This document shows, in pieces, positions 1 to 7,557 of a stretch of 64,000 nt of DNA (position 1 is its first letter; each line of letters starts with the position of its first letter). A program made the position numbers and the translations under genes. The notes under the pieces were generated by a model that worked only from the letters and a program-made list of their open reading frames with translations, had not been told where the DNA came from and did not search any database. The DNA comes from Pelomonas sp. Root405 (GTDB lineage: Bacteria; Pseudomonadota; Gammaproteobacteria; Burkholderiales; Burkholderiaceae_C). The stretch is taken from the NCBI RefSeq assembly GCF_001425165.1, contig NZ_LMDU01000001.1, forward strand, positions 1,333,311-1,397,310. Direction: 5' to 3'.

Positions 1-1194
1 CGCGACCTGCATGCCGTCTCCAATGCCTACCGCAGCCAGGTCACGGCGCCGCTGGCCGAGGTGCGCCCCTACTGGACGACGACCGATGCCGCCAGCTTCC
101 TGCCCGGCATCAGCGGCGCCTTCCCGCGCTCCTTCCTGACCGCCAACATCGACCCGGGCTACATCATCGAGCGCGCCTCCGGCGGCCTGCCGCTGCTGCC
201 CAACAGCGCTCGCGACTACGACCTGAAGGAGAAGGCCACGGCGTTCTACCTGATGGCCGATTTCGAAGGCACGCTGGGCGGCGTGAGCTACAGCGCCAAC
301 ACCGGCGTGCGTCACATCCGCACCGACTTCGGCGTGGATACGCTGACCCAGGGCGCCACGCTGATCCCCACGCATGACGAGAACAGCTACGCCAACACAT
401 TGCCCAGCGCCAACATCGTCTTCAACATCACGCGCGACTTCATGGTGCGGCTGTCAGCCAGCAAGACCCTGCAGCAGGCCGGCATCGCCGAGCTGGCGCC
501 GTCCACCTTCGTCAACATCAGCAACCGCACGGCCACTGGCGGCAACGCGACGCTCAAGCCCACGTTGTCCAACAACCTTGACGCGTCCTTCGAGCTGTAT
601 GGCACGCGCAGCGCGCTGATCTCGGGCGCCGTCTTCAGCAAGAAGGTCAGCAATGTGCAGGCCGACAACACGGTGCTGCAGACCTTCGTCGGCTTCGAGC
701 AGCTGGGCGCCATCCCGTACACCCGCCCGGCCAACATCGGCAGCGCCCGGGTCAAGGGCTTCGAGTTCGGCGTGCAGCGCTTCTTCGACTTCCTGCCCGC
801 GCCGTTCAACGGCTTCGGCGTGATCGCCAACTACACCTTCTCTGACGGCCAGGGCGACGGCGGCGTGCCGCTGATCGGCGTGTCCAAGCACAGCTACAAC
901 CTGATCGGTCTGTACGAGAGCGGCCCCTTCAGCGCCCGCGTCGCCTTCAATGCGCGCGACAAGGCCGCCTTCGCGTTCACGCAAGGCCGTCCGGACTACA
1001 TCGACAAGCGCCAGCAGCTCGATGTGCAGTTCGGCTATGAGTTCAGCAAGTCGCTGTCCGTCAACTTCAACGCACAGAACCTGAATCCGAAGAAGTCCGC
1101 CACCGTCGAGTTCAGCCAGATGGGGCCGGTCGCGCTGAACAGCTATGCGTTGTCGGAGCGTCGCTTCTCCATCGGCGTGCGCGCCAAGTTCTGA
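1..1194 (+). CDS. TonB-dependent receptor, C-terminal part (5' end outside window)
   Basis: Outer-membrane beta-barrel receptor of the TonB-dependent type, which moves ligands across the outer membrane using TonB/ExbBD energy. The frame is open from base 1, so only the C-terminal ~397 residues are present and the plug domain is missing. The visible part has the alternating hydrophobic/polar strands of the barrel, a segment NITRDFMVRLSASKTLQQ typical of these receptors, an FNAQNLNPKKS block near the end (the usual 'NLTN' region), and a terminal aromatic residue (GVRAKF) needed for barrel assembly. The next gene begins 2 bases after the stop, so the two are almost certainly co-transcribed. Substrate is unknown; the neighbouring alginate-lyase-family enzyme suggests a uronate-containing polysaccharide. 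Confidence 0.9.
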   Translation, partial: RDLHAVSNAYRSQVTAPLAEVRPYWTTTDAASFLPGISGAFPRSFLTANIDPGYIIERASGGLPLLPNSARDYDLKEKATAFYLMADFEGTLGGVSYSANTGVRHIRTDFGVDTLTQGATLIPTHDENSYANTLPSANIVFNITRDFMVRLSASKTLQQAGIAELAPSTFVNISNRTATGGNATLKPTLSNNLDASFELYGTRSALISGAVFSKKVSNVQADNTVLQTFVGFEQLGAIPYTRPANIGSARVKGFEFGVQRFFDFLPAPFNGFGVIANYTFSDGQGDGGVPLIGVSKHSYNLIGLYESGPFSARVAFNARDKAAFAFTQGRPDYIDKRQQLDVQFGYEFSKSLSVNFNAQNLNPKKSATVEFSQMGPVALNSYALSERRFSIGVRAKF

Positions 1195-1196
1195 TC

Positions 1197-2384
1197 ATGA
1201 AACTGCTGATCTGCCTTCTCGCGCTGGCCCTGCAAACGGCGCCTGCCGCCGCCCAGCTGCTCGTACCCACGACCGTGACGACGCCGCAGGACGTCACGGC
1301 CTACAAGGCCCTGATCGCCAAAGCCGACACGGCGCTGGCGATGAAGCCGGAGTCCGTGTTGAACAAGACGCTGACCCCCGCCAGCGGCGACAAGCACGAC
1401 TTCCTGAGCTTCGGCCCCTACTGGTGGCCGGACCCGGCCAAGCCCGACGGCTTGCCCTACATCCGCCGTGACGGCAATCGCAACCCCGACATGGCCAGGG
1501 GCAGCGACAGCCTCGCCCTGGCTCGCCTTGGCGCGGCCGTGGAGACATTGGGCCTGGCCTACCGCTTCAGCCGCGACGAGCGCTACGCGACCCAGGCGGC
1601 GGCGCTGGCGCGCGTGTGGTTCCTGGACCCGGCCACACGCATGAACCCCAACTTCCAGCATGCCCAGGCCATTCCCGGCATCACGACAGGGCGGGGCATC
1701 GGCCTCATCGAAGCGCGCTGGCTGATCAACATCAATGAGGGCCTGGCCATGCTGGGCTCGTCCAAGGCCTGGACCGCGCAGGACCGCAGCGCGATGAAGG
1801 ACTGGAACGCCGCCTTCTACACCTGGCTGCGCACCAGCAAGAACGGCCGCGACGAGGAGGGCGAGCACAACAACCATGGCAGCTGGTACGACGCGCAGGC
1901 GGCTCATCTAGCGCTGGTGCTGGGCCGCAGTGACGACGCCAGGGCCATCCTGGAGCAAGGTCTGACGCGTCGCCTCGCGGCCCACATTGCACCCGATGGC
2001 AGCCAGCCACACGAACTGGCCCGTACGCGCTCGCTGGACTACTCCATCTTCAATCTGGAGGCGCTGCTGATATGCGCTGAGTTGGCAGACCATGTTGGCC
2101 TGGACTGGTGGCGCTACGCGACGCCCGATGGTCGCAGCCTGCGCGGCGCGCTGGCCTACCTCGCCCCGTACGCCGACCCGGCCAAGCCCTGGCCGAAGAA
2201 GGACCTCCACGAAGGAGACCGCAGCAGCCTGCTGCCGCTGTTGGCGCGCTACCTGCGGCATCGCGAGGACGCATCGCTGCGTCAGATCCTCGATGCCAAT
2301 GCCGCATCGTCTGGGAAGGACTCGACGTATCGGCTATTTGGGGCCGGTGCACTGGCGGCAGACGCCGGCGCAAGCAGCCGTTGA
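1197..2384 (+). CDS. Alginate-lyase-family polysaccharide lyase (PL5-like fold)
   Basis: Predicted exported polysaccharide lyase of the alginate lyase superfamily (alpha/alpha toroid, Pfam Alginate_lyase type). Residues 1-20 form a signal peptide ending at an AAAQ cleavage site. Family signatures visible are FGPYWWPDP (72-80), NNHGSWYDAQ (225-234; the Asn/His/Tyr residues are expected in the active site) and TRSLDYSIFNL (277-287). At 395 residues it has the usual length. The start lies 2 bases after the TonB-receptor stop and the symporter follows after 26 bases, giving a receptor-lyase-symporter operon. Family members act on alginate or on other uronate polymers, so the substrate is not settled from sequence alone. 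Confidence 0.85.
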   Translation: MKLLICLLALALQTAPAAAQLLVPTTVTTPQDVTAYKALIAKADTALAMKPESVLNKTLTPASGDKHDFLSFGPYWWPDPAKPDGLPYIRRDGNRNPDMARGSDSLALARLGAAVETLGLAYRFSRDERYATQAAALARVWFLDPATRMNPNFQHAQAIPGITTGRGIGLIEARWLININEGLAMLGSSKAWTAQDRSAMKDWNAAFYTWLRTSKNGRDEEGEHNNHGSWYDAQAAHLALVLGRSDDARAILEQGLTRRLAAHIAPDGSQPHELARTRSLDYSIFNLEALLICAELADHVGLDWWRYATPDGRSLRGALAYLAPYADPAKPWPKKDLHEGDRSSLLPLLARYLRHREDASLRQILDANAASSGKDSTYRLFGAGALAADAGASSR

Positions 2385-2410
2385 ATTGAGCGGCGCGCCT
2401 GCGCATCACC

Positions 2411-4147
2411 ATGACCCACTACGACTACGCCGTCATCGCTTTCTATTTCCTGTTCATGCTGCTCATGGGCGGGTTGGCTTCTCGCTTCATCAAGAATTCC
2501 AGCGATTACTTTCGCGGCGGCGGGCAGATGATGTGGTGGCTGGTGGGGGCAGCTGCCTTCATGACCCAGTTCAGCGCCTGGACATTCACCGGGGCCGCCT
2601 CCAAGGCCTACAGCGAAGGTTGGCCCATTCTGGTCATATTCTTTGCCAACGCAGTCGGGTTCATTGCCAATGCGGCCTACTTTGCGCCACGCGCCCGGCA
2701 AATGCGCGTCATCACGGCCATCGAGGCTGTGCGGCAGCGCTTTTCCCAAGCCAACGAGCATGTCTTTACCTGGTTGCAGATTCCCCTGGGAACCCTGTAT
2801 GCAGGTATTTGGCTGAACGGGCTGTGCGTGTTTCTTTCGGCCGCCTTCGGCTTCAACCTTGAGCACACCATCCTGTTGACCGGGCTCGTCGTCGTGGCAA
2901 TGACCCTGCTGGGCGGGAGTTGGGCCGCCATCGCTGGCGACTTCATCCAGATGCTGGTGTTGATGCCGGTCACGGTGGTGGCGGCCTTCCTCGCCCTGCG
3001 CGAGGTGGGTGGGGTCCAGGCCTTTATCGAGCGCCTGCCGGCGGGTCACCTGGATATTGCTGCGGCGTTTGACTCTCCCTTGATGCTGGTCTGGGTTGTG
3101 GCGATCCTCGTCAAGCAGTTCATTTCCACCAACAATATGTTGGAGGGGTCTCGCTATCTTTGCGTCAAGGACGACGTGCACGCCCGCCGCGCCGCGCTGC
3201 TAGCCGCCGCATTGTTTCTGGTTGGCCCCATCATCTGGTTCATTCCTCCGATGGCCGCGAGTATTTTGCATCCCGACCTCGGCGCCGTGTTTCCATCTCT
3301 CAAGAACCCGTCTGAAGGTGCGTTTCTCGCAATCAGCGTCACCACGATGCCTGCCGGGATGATCGGGTTGCTGCTGTGCGGAATACTCGCCGCGACCATG
3401 TCATCGATGGACAGCGGGCTGAACAAGAACGCAGGATTTTTCGTCAAGAATTTTTACCACACGGTAGTGCGGCCGCACGCCACGGAAAAGGAACTCGTCA
3501 CTGCCGGTAAATGCGCCACTGCAGTTCTCGGTATCCTGGTCATCATCGCGGCGATCAACTTTTCGCGCATGGAGGACATCGGGTTATTCGATCTGATGCT
3601 CCAGTTCGGCACACTGATTGCGGTGCCCTACACCATTCCCCTGGTTTTGTGCGTATTCATCAAACGCACACCGTCTTGGTCGGGGTGGTCTACCGTGATT
3701 GTTTGCTTGGTCGCCTCGCTACTGACGACGCGATATCTCGACGCCCGTTGGCTTGAATCTGTATTGCAGTTGGTGCAACCACTGACCAACAGCGAAGCAG
3801 GCTACTGGACGATCGCTGTGGGTTTGTTTGTCAATGTGCTTGTGGGTGTTGCATGGTTTGTGGGCACCATGGCGTTCTGGAAGGCGACACCCTCAGCAGA
3901 ACGTGATCGCATCGAGGCGTTTTATAGCCGGATGCTCACTCCCGTGGACTTTGCGCGCGAAGAGGGCGCCAACAGTGACCATGCGCAGGCCCGCCTCTTG
4001 GGGAACCTCTCCCTCGCCTATGGTGGATTCATTTCCCTGCTGGCGTTGATACCCAATCCGATGGCGGGCCGCCTGGGTTTTGTGTTCTGCGGCGTCGTCG
4101 TTGTGGCGGTCGGCGTGGCTCTCAAGCATTCAGCGCGCAAGCGGTAG
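2411..4147 (+). CDS. Sodium:solute symporter family transporter
   Basis: Inner-membrane symporter of the SSS (SLC5-like) family, 578 residues with about 13-14 hydrophobic segments. The N-terminal block with SSDYFRGGGQMMWWLVGAAA followed by a TQFSAWTFTGAASKAYSEGW stretch is characteristic of the family's first helices and sodium site. It most likely imports a sugar or sugar acid released by the preceding lyase. The coding sequence uses noticeably more A/T-ending codons than the adjacent genes (for example around 3430-3480 and 3640-3720), which may indicate different ancestry. It is the last intact gene before the mobile-DNA scar. Confidence 0.88.
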   Translation: MTHYDYAVIAFYFLFMLLMGGLASRFIKNSSDYFRGGGQMMWWLVGAAAFMTQFSAWTFTGAASKAYSEGWPILVIFFANAVGFIANAAYFAPRARQMRVITAIEAVRQRFSQANEHVFTWLQIPLGTLYAGIWLNGLCVFLSAAFGFNLEHTILLTGLVVVAMTLLGGSWAAIAGDFIQMLVLMPVTVVAAFLALREVGGVQAFIERLPAGHLDIAAAFDSPLMLVWVVAILVKQFISTNNMLEGSRYLCVKDDVHARRAALLAAALFLVGPIIWFIPPMAASILHPDLGAVFPSLKNPSEGAFLAISVTTMPAGMIGLLLCGILAATMSSMDSGLNKNAGFFVKNFYHTVVRPHATEKELVTAGKCATAVLGILVIIAAINFSRMEDIGLFDLMLQFGTLIAVPYTIPLVLCVFIKRTPSWSGWSTVIVCLVASLLTTRYLDARWLESVLQLVQPLTNSEAGYWTIAVGLFVNVLVGVAWFVGTMAFWKATPSAERDRIEAFYSRMLTPVDFAREEGANSDHAQARLLGNLSLAYGGFISLLALIPNPMAGRLGFVFCGVVVVAVGVALKHSARKR

Positions 4148-4180
4148 AGCCGCGCGCATGCCGCGAGGCGGCGGATGCAC

Positions 4181-4240
4181 CGGTACCTTGGCATCGAGGT
4201 GGATGACGCAATCGAGATTCCTGAGCAGACGGAATTCTGA
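4181..4240 (+). pseudogene. C-terminal remnant of a tyrosine recombinase/integrase
   Basis: The frame ending at the TGA at 4238-4240 reads RYLGIEVDDAIEIPEQTEF and stops. This resembles the extreme C-terminus of the phage/plasmid-type tyrosine recombinases common in beta- and gammaproteobacteria, in which a YLGIEVDDALE... tail follows the catalytic tyrosine region. Upstream sequence in this frame (4157-4180) is not recognisable and runs into the symporter stop region, so only about 20 residues survive. Together with the adjacent IS21 element and tRNA-Pro it marks a decayed integration site. The identification rests on recall of the tail motif only. Confidence 0.5.
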
Positions 4241-4476
4241 GAAGCCAACCGGCAGCTGCTTTCTGCCAAGGGGGCCTCTTGCAACGCGGCTTGCGGGTAC
4301 CAGGGCATGTCGAAGCTCCCGGCCAGCTCTCCTCTTCGCTGCAGCGCCGCGAATGTCGCCTACGCGAGCCAGTCCGAGGACGGCATGGGGCGGGCCGGAT
4401 CAAGCAGCGCAAGCTAGAGCGCCGGCTCGATGACAACTGGCGCCGGCCCAAGGGAATGCACGGAGCCACCTATGAG
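4241..4476. other. Non-coding gap between integrase remnant and IS21 left end
   Basis: No frame longer than about 100 codons here looks like a known protein on either strand, and there is no convincing ribosome binding site. I see nothing in it beyond probable decayed mobile-element DNA. It ends exactly where the IS21-type terminal repeat starts (TGTTG at 4477). Confidence 0.4.
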
Positions 4477-4581
4477 TGTTGATTTCCTCCGAAACCTGAC
4501 CCACCCCATTCAGTGATTTCCGTTCGAACCTGACCCACGTATGAACCCTAGCCTGCCGCTATTTGCGGCAGGAGCACTGGA

Positions 4582-5257
4582 GTGATTGACGTGGCGACAC
4601 TGAGTGTCATCAGGCGGTGGGCCCTGCGAGAGCAGTTGTCCATCCGCGAGATAGCCCGACGCACCGGCCTGTCTCGCAACACCATCAGGAAGTACCTGCG
4701 CGCCGGCGACCAAGAGCCGGCCTATGCCAAGCGGGCCAGCAAGAGCCGGCTCGACCCGTTTGCCGAGAAGCTGACCCACTGGCTCAAGACCGAGGCGGGC
4801 AAGAACCGCAAGCAGCGGCGCACCTTGAAGCAGATCCACGCTGAGCTCGTGACGCTCGGCTACGACGGCTCCTACAACCGCGTGGCCGCCTTCGCGCGCG
4901 ACTGGGCCCAGAAGCGCCAGGAGGCCAAGCAGACGACGGGACGGGGCACCTTCGTGCCGCTGGTCTTCGACGCCGGCGAGGCCTTCCAGTTCGCAGCACG
5001 GCCAGGTAGTGGCGCCAGTCGTAGATCGGGTTCTGCACCACGAGGAGCAGGCGGTGCTGGCGGCTGTCGAGATGGCGCTGGAGGTGGGTGTGCCGACCAA
5101 GATGTACGTCATCAACGTGCTGCACCGGCTGCTTGATGGCAAGGCCGATCCACCGCCGGTGGACGCGCCACAGGCCCTGCGCCTGACGACCGAACCCCAA
5201 GCCAACGTGACGCGCTACGACGACCTGCGCGAGGAAAGGAAGGTGCGCCATGCGTGA
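4582..5257 (+). pseudogene. istA: IS21 transposase IstA, internally deleted and frameshifted
   Basis: The N-terminal part (4582 to about 4993) encodes the helix-turn-helix domain: VIRRWALREQLSIREIARRT followed by TGLSRNTIRKYLRAG, then the FVPLVFDAGEAFQF lead-in to the DDE catalytic core. Right after FQF the sequence jumps to a different frame (frame of 5009-5257) that encodes only the family's C-terminal tail, HGQVVAPVVDRVLHHEEQ...[14 protein letters not shown]. About 280-300 residues containing the DDE core are therefore missing, with the junction at about 4991-4996. The gene cannot make an active transposase. The C-terminal remnant still overlaps istB in the usual way. Confidence 0.88.
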
Positions 5258-6041
5258 CACCAGGATCAACGCCCTCGTCGTCGCCCTGCGCGAGTTGAAG
5301 ATGTTCGGCATGGCCCACGCCGTGAGCGAGTTGGCTGAGCAAGGGGCGCCGGCCTTCGAGGCCGCACAGCCGCTGCTGGCGCAACTGCTCAAGGCCGAGA
5401 CAGCCGAGCGCGAAGTGCGCGCGGTGGCCTACCAGCTCAGGCAGGCGCGCTTCCCTGTCTACCGCGACCTGGCCGGCTTCGACTTCAGCCACAGCGAGGT
5501 CAACGAGGCGCTGGTCAGGCAGCTGCACCGCGGCGACTTCATGGACCAGGCGCAGAACGTCGTGCTCGTCGGCGGGCCGGGCACGGGCAAGACCCACCTG
5601 GCCACGGCCATCGGCGTGCAGGCGCTGGAGCATCACCGGCGGCGGGTGCGCTTCTTCTCCACGGTCGAGCTGGTGAACCAGCTCGAGCAGGAGAAGCTCT
5701 GCAACAAGACTGGCCAGATGGCGCACCGGCTGGCCCACATGGACATGGTCGTCCTTGACGAGCTGGGCTACCTGCCGTTCAGCTCCTCGGGCGGCGCGCT
5801 GCTGTTCCATCTGCTGAGCAAGCTCTACGAGCGCACCAGCGTCGTCATCACGACGAACCTGAGCTTCAGCGAATGGGCCAGCGTCTTCGGCGACGCCAAG
5901 ATGACCACGGCGCTGCTGGACCGGCTCACGCACCACTGCCATATCCTTGAGACCGGCAACGACAGCTACCGCTTCAAGAACAGCTCAGCTCAACCCACCA
6001 CCAAGAAGGAGTCCAAACCGAGGAAGTTACCCACAACCTGA
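5250..6041 (+). CDS. istB: IS21-family ATP-binding helper protein IstB
   Basis: AAA+ ATPase that assists the IstA transposase in target selection and strand transfer. It is full length at 263 residues. The Walker A motif is [11 protein letters not shown] (108-118) and the Walker B region is [11 protein letters not shown] (167-177), followed by the [17 protein letters not shown] sensor helix and the C-terminal [14 protein letters not shown] block of IstB proteins. The ATG overlaps the end of the istA remnant, as in intact IS21 operons. Because istA is destroyed, this copy could act only in trans on related IS21 elements elsewhere in the genome. Confidence 0.95.
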   Translation: MRDTRINALVVALRELKMFGMAHAVSELAEQGAPAFEAAQPLLAQLLKAETAEREVRAVAYQLRQARFPVYRDLAGFDFSHSEVNEALVRQLHRGDFMDQAQNVVLVGGPGTGKTHLATAIGVQALEHHRRRVRFFSTVELVNQLEQEKLCNKTGQMAHRLAHMDMVVLDELGYLPFSSSGGALLFHLLSKLYERTSVVITTNLSFSEWASVFGDAKMTTALLDRLTHHCHILETGNDSYRFKNSSAQPTTKKESKPRKLPTT

Positions 6042-6114
6042 GCCCGAAATGCTCGAACAAGGGTGGGTCAGGATTGGACGGAAACGGTGGGTCAGGATGG
6101 CGTGGGAATCAACA

Positions 6115-6432
6115 GCCCTTGCCTCAGAAGACGGCCGCGCCGCTTGGTAGCGATTTCCTTGATCAGCCGAAGCTGCTCGGGCTGGAAGCATCCAGAAGAT
6201 TTTTGATCAAGCGCACCGGGTGGGCGGACGTTTGAAGTGGCTGCTACGGCCGTTGATCGGGCATGAGTGGGGGTCCTGGGGCATGTGATCCTCCTTTGAT
6301 GCGGTCTAGACCATTGGGGATGCTGAACATGCGCGAATAAAACTGCGGTCGGGCGGGGGGGCTTGCATCCCACAGCCTTTTGCCGGTGGACCCCTGGGTG
6401 GACCCCCTAAGAATTTTTCGCCGCCAGAATGG
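6115..6432. other. Remnant region between IS21 right end and tRNA-Pro terminator
   Basis: No recognisable gene. The only start signal is on the minus strand: AAAGGAGGATCAC followed by an ATG at 6284, opening a 25-codon frame that stops at 6207. A second minus-strand frame into the IS end encodes FQPEQLRLIKEIATKRRGRL, which I could not assign. The stretch looks like debris from an older insertion next to the tRNA. Confidence 0.4.
6207..6284 (-). CDS. 25-codon ORF with strong ribosome binding site (probable truncated remnant)
   Basis: The frame begins MPQDPHSCPINGRSSHFK and ends after 25 residues. It is preceded by a near-perfect Shine-Dalgarno sequence (AAAGGAGG) at suitable spacing. The peptide has no recognisable family. 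Given the surrounding debris it is more likely the start of a gene that was cut or frameshifted than a functional microprotein. Confidence 0.25.
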   Translation of the reverse strand: MPQDPHSCPINGRSSHFKRPPTRCA

Positions 6433-6466
6433 AAAAAGGACTTAGAGGCTTTCGCTTCTAAGTCCT
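6433..6466 (-). terminator. Rho-independent terminator downstream of tRNA-Pro
   Basis: On the minus strand a GGACTTAGA...TCTAAGTCC stem with a short GC-capped loop is followed by TTTTT. It lies 20 bases past the 3' end of the tRNA-Pro gene and would end its transcript. Confidence 0.8.
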
Positions 6467-6485
6467 TGATTTCTCTTCTTATTTT

Positions 6486-6563
<78 letters not shown>

Positions 6564-6597
6564 CTGAGCCAAACAGTATAGCTCAGGAATGCCGGCT

Positions 6598-7128
6598 TCA
6601 GCTCAGCAAGCTGGTACGGATCGCTAGAAGTTCCGCGCGGACCTGCTCCATCGTGGTCAACGGATCAACGGCCAACACCGGCATCGTCATGGATGCCTCG
6701 GCCGCTTTCAGCGGCTGAGCGTGGGCATGCGACGACATGGGACGCGTTGCAGGCAGATGTGCCAGCTCAGCAGGCATGCCGACCTCGTCCTCGGGGTCCG
6801 TCTCGTGCCCCATTGCATCGAGGGCCTGAGCAGCTTCGGCCTCGTCGTGGAAGTTCTGGGCCGCGGCGGGCGGCAGGCCCTCGCTGAGTTGGTTGCGCGC
6901 ACCGCTGATCGTGAATCCCTGGTCATAGAGCAGGTCGCGAATGCGGCGGATGAGCAGTACCTCGTGATGCTGGTAATAGCGGCGGTTGCCGCGCCGCTTC
7001 ATGGGCTTGAGCTGAGTGAACTCCTGCTCCCAGTAGCGCAGCACATACGGCTTCACGCCACACAACTCGCTGACTTCACCGATGGTGAAGTAGCGTTTGG
7101 CGGGGATGGCCGGAAGCGCCTTTTCCAT
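6598..7128 (-). CDS. MerR-family transcriptional regulator (ihfA-linked type)
   Basis: 176-residue protein with an N-terminal MerR-type winged helix. KRYFTIGEVSELCGVKPYVL (11-30) is the recognition region, then RYWEQEF and RRYYQHHEVLLIRRIRDLLY form the wing and second helix. There is no cysteine cluster for metal sensing. The C-terminal half is acidic and variable and ends in a short heptad-like segment (TTMEQVRAELLAIRTSLLS) suited to dimerisation. This gene is found directly after ihfA in many beta- and gammaproteobacteria, and its regulon is unknown. The start lies 36 bases past ihfA, so it is probably part of the pheST-ihfA transcript. Confidence 0.9.
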   Translation of the reverse strand: MEKALPAIPAKRYFTIGEVSELCGVKPYVLRYWEQEFTQLKPMKRRGNRRYYQHHEVLLIRRIRDLLYDQGFTISGARNQLSEGLPPAAAQNFHDEAEAAQALDAMGHETDPEDEVGMPAELAHLPATRPMSSHAHAQPLKAAEASMTMPVLAVDPLTTMEQVRAELLAIRTSLLS

Positions 7129-7163
7129 TGCAAATCAATGAGTTCGAGAGGGGAGGGGAGACT

Positions 7164-7535
7164 CTACTCGAAGTCTTCGCCGGCCGGCGCGTCGCCTTGC
7201 ACCTGACCCTTGAGTTTGTGGCTGGCGTGAAAAGTCACAACGTTCCGCGCCTTGATTGGAATCGACTCGCCGGTGCGCGGATTGCGGCCCGGGCGCGGCG
7301 CCTTGCGGCGGATGTTGAAGTTGCCGAACCCCGATAACTTGACGTCCTCGCCCTTGACGAGGCTGTCGTGCAGGATGTCGAAGAAGGCCTCGACCATGTC
7401 TTTGGACTCGCGCTTGTTCAACCCGAGCTTGTCGAACAGCAACTCGGCCAACTCGGCCTTGGTCAGAGTGGGCGTTTCCAGGCTGCCGATGACCACGGCA
7501 GCCGCTGCTGGTTTCCTTGCGTCGTTCGCGTCCAT
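7164..7535 (-). CDS. ihfA: Integration host factor subunit alpha
   Basis: DNA-bending protein that pairs with IHF-beta and acts in recombination, replication and sigma-54 promoter architecture. The ATG at 7535 was chosen because an AGGAGGAGG ribosome binding site lies just upstream; a longer open frame to 7634 overlaps the end of pheT and lacks such a site. The protein has 123 residues, with a family-atypical N-terminal extension of about 20 residues before [17 protein letters not shown]. The DNA-minor-groove arm is visible as [20 protein letters not shown] (71-90). It starts 22 bases after pheT ends, the standard pheS-pheT-ihfA order. Confidence 0.97.
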   Translation of the reverse strand: MDANDARKPAAAAVVIGSLETPTLTKAELAELLFDKLGLNKRESKDMVEAFFDILHDSLVKGEDVKLSGFGNFNIRRKAPRPGRNPRTGESIPIKARNVVTFHASHKLKGQVQGDAPAGEDFE

Positions 7536-7557
7536 TGAGTGTTCCTCCTCCTGAGGG

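Larger units (their letters stand above)
4477..6114 (+). mobile_element. IS21-family insertion sequence with internal deletion
   Basis: The boundaries are set by imperfect terminal inverted repeats of about 29 bp. The left end starts TGTTGATTTCC at 4477; the right end, read on the minus strand from 6114, starts TGTTGATTCCC; both run into CCTGACCCACC. Each end carries a second internal copy of the CCTGACCCAC motif (near 4526 and near 6062), which is the multiple-terminal-repeat arrangement of IS21 elements. It encodes an istA remnant and istB with the usual ATG overlap. The total of 1638 bp is roughly 0.8-0.9 kb short of a standard element because the middle of istA is gone. No target-site duplication is visible at the flanks (left ...CTATGAG, right GCCCTTG...). 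Confidence 0.9.

Noticed and set aside
4582-5136. Intact 184-residue protein from the istA start
   Set aside because: Residues after about 138 are out of frame and meaningless; the real C-terminal IstA tail continues in another frame, so this is a deleted pseudogene.
4470-6122. Target-site duplication flanking the IS21 element
   Set aside because: The bases left of 4477 and right of 6114 do not match over 4-8 positions.
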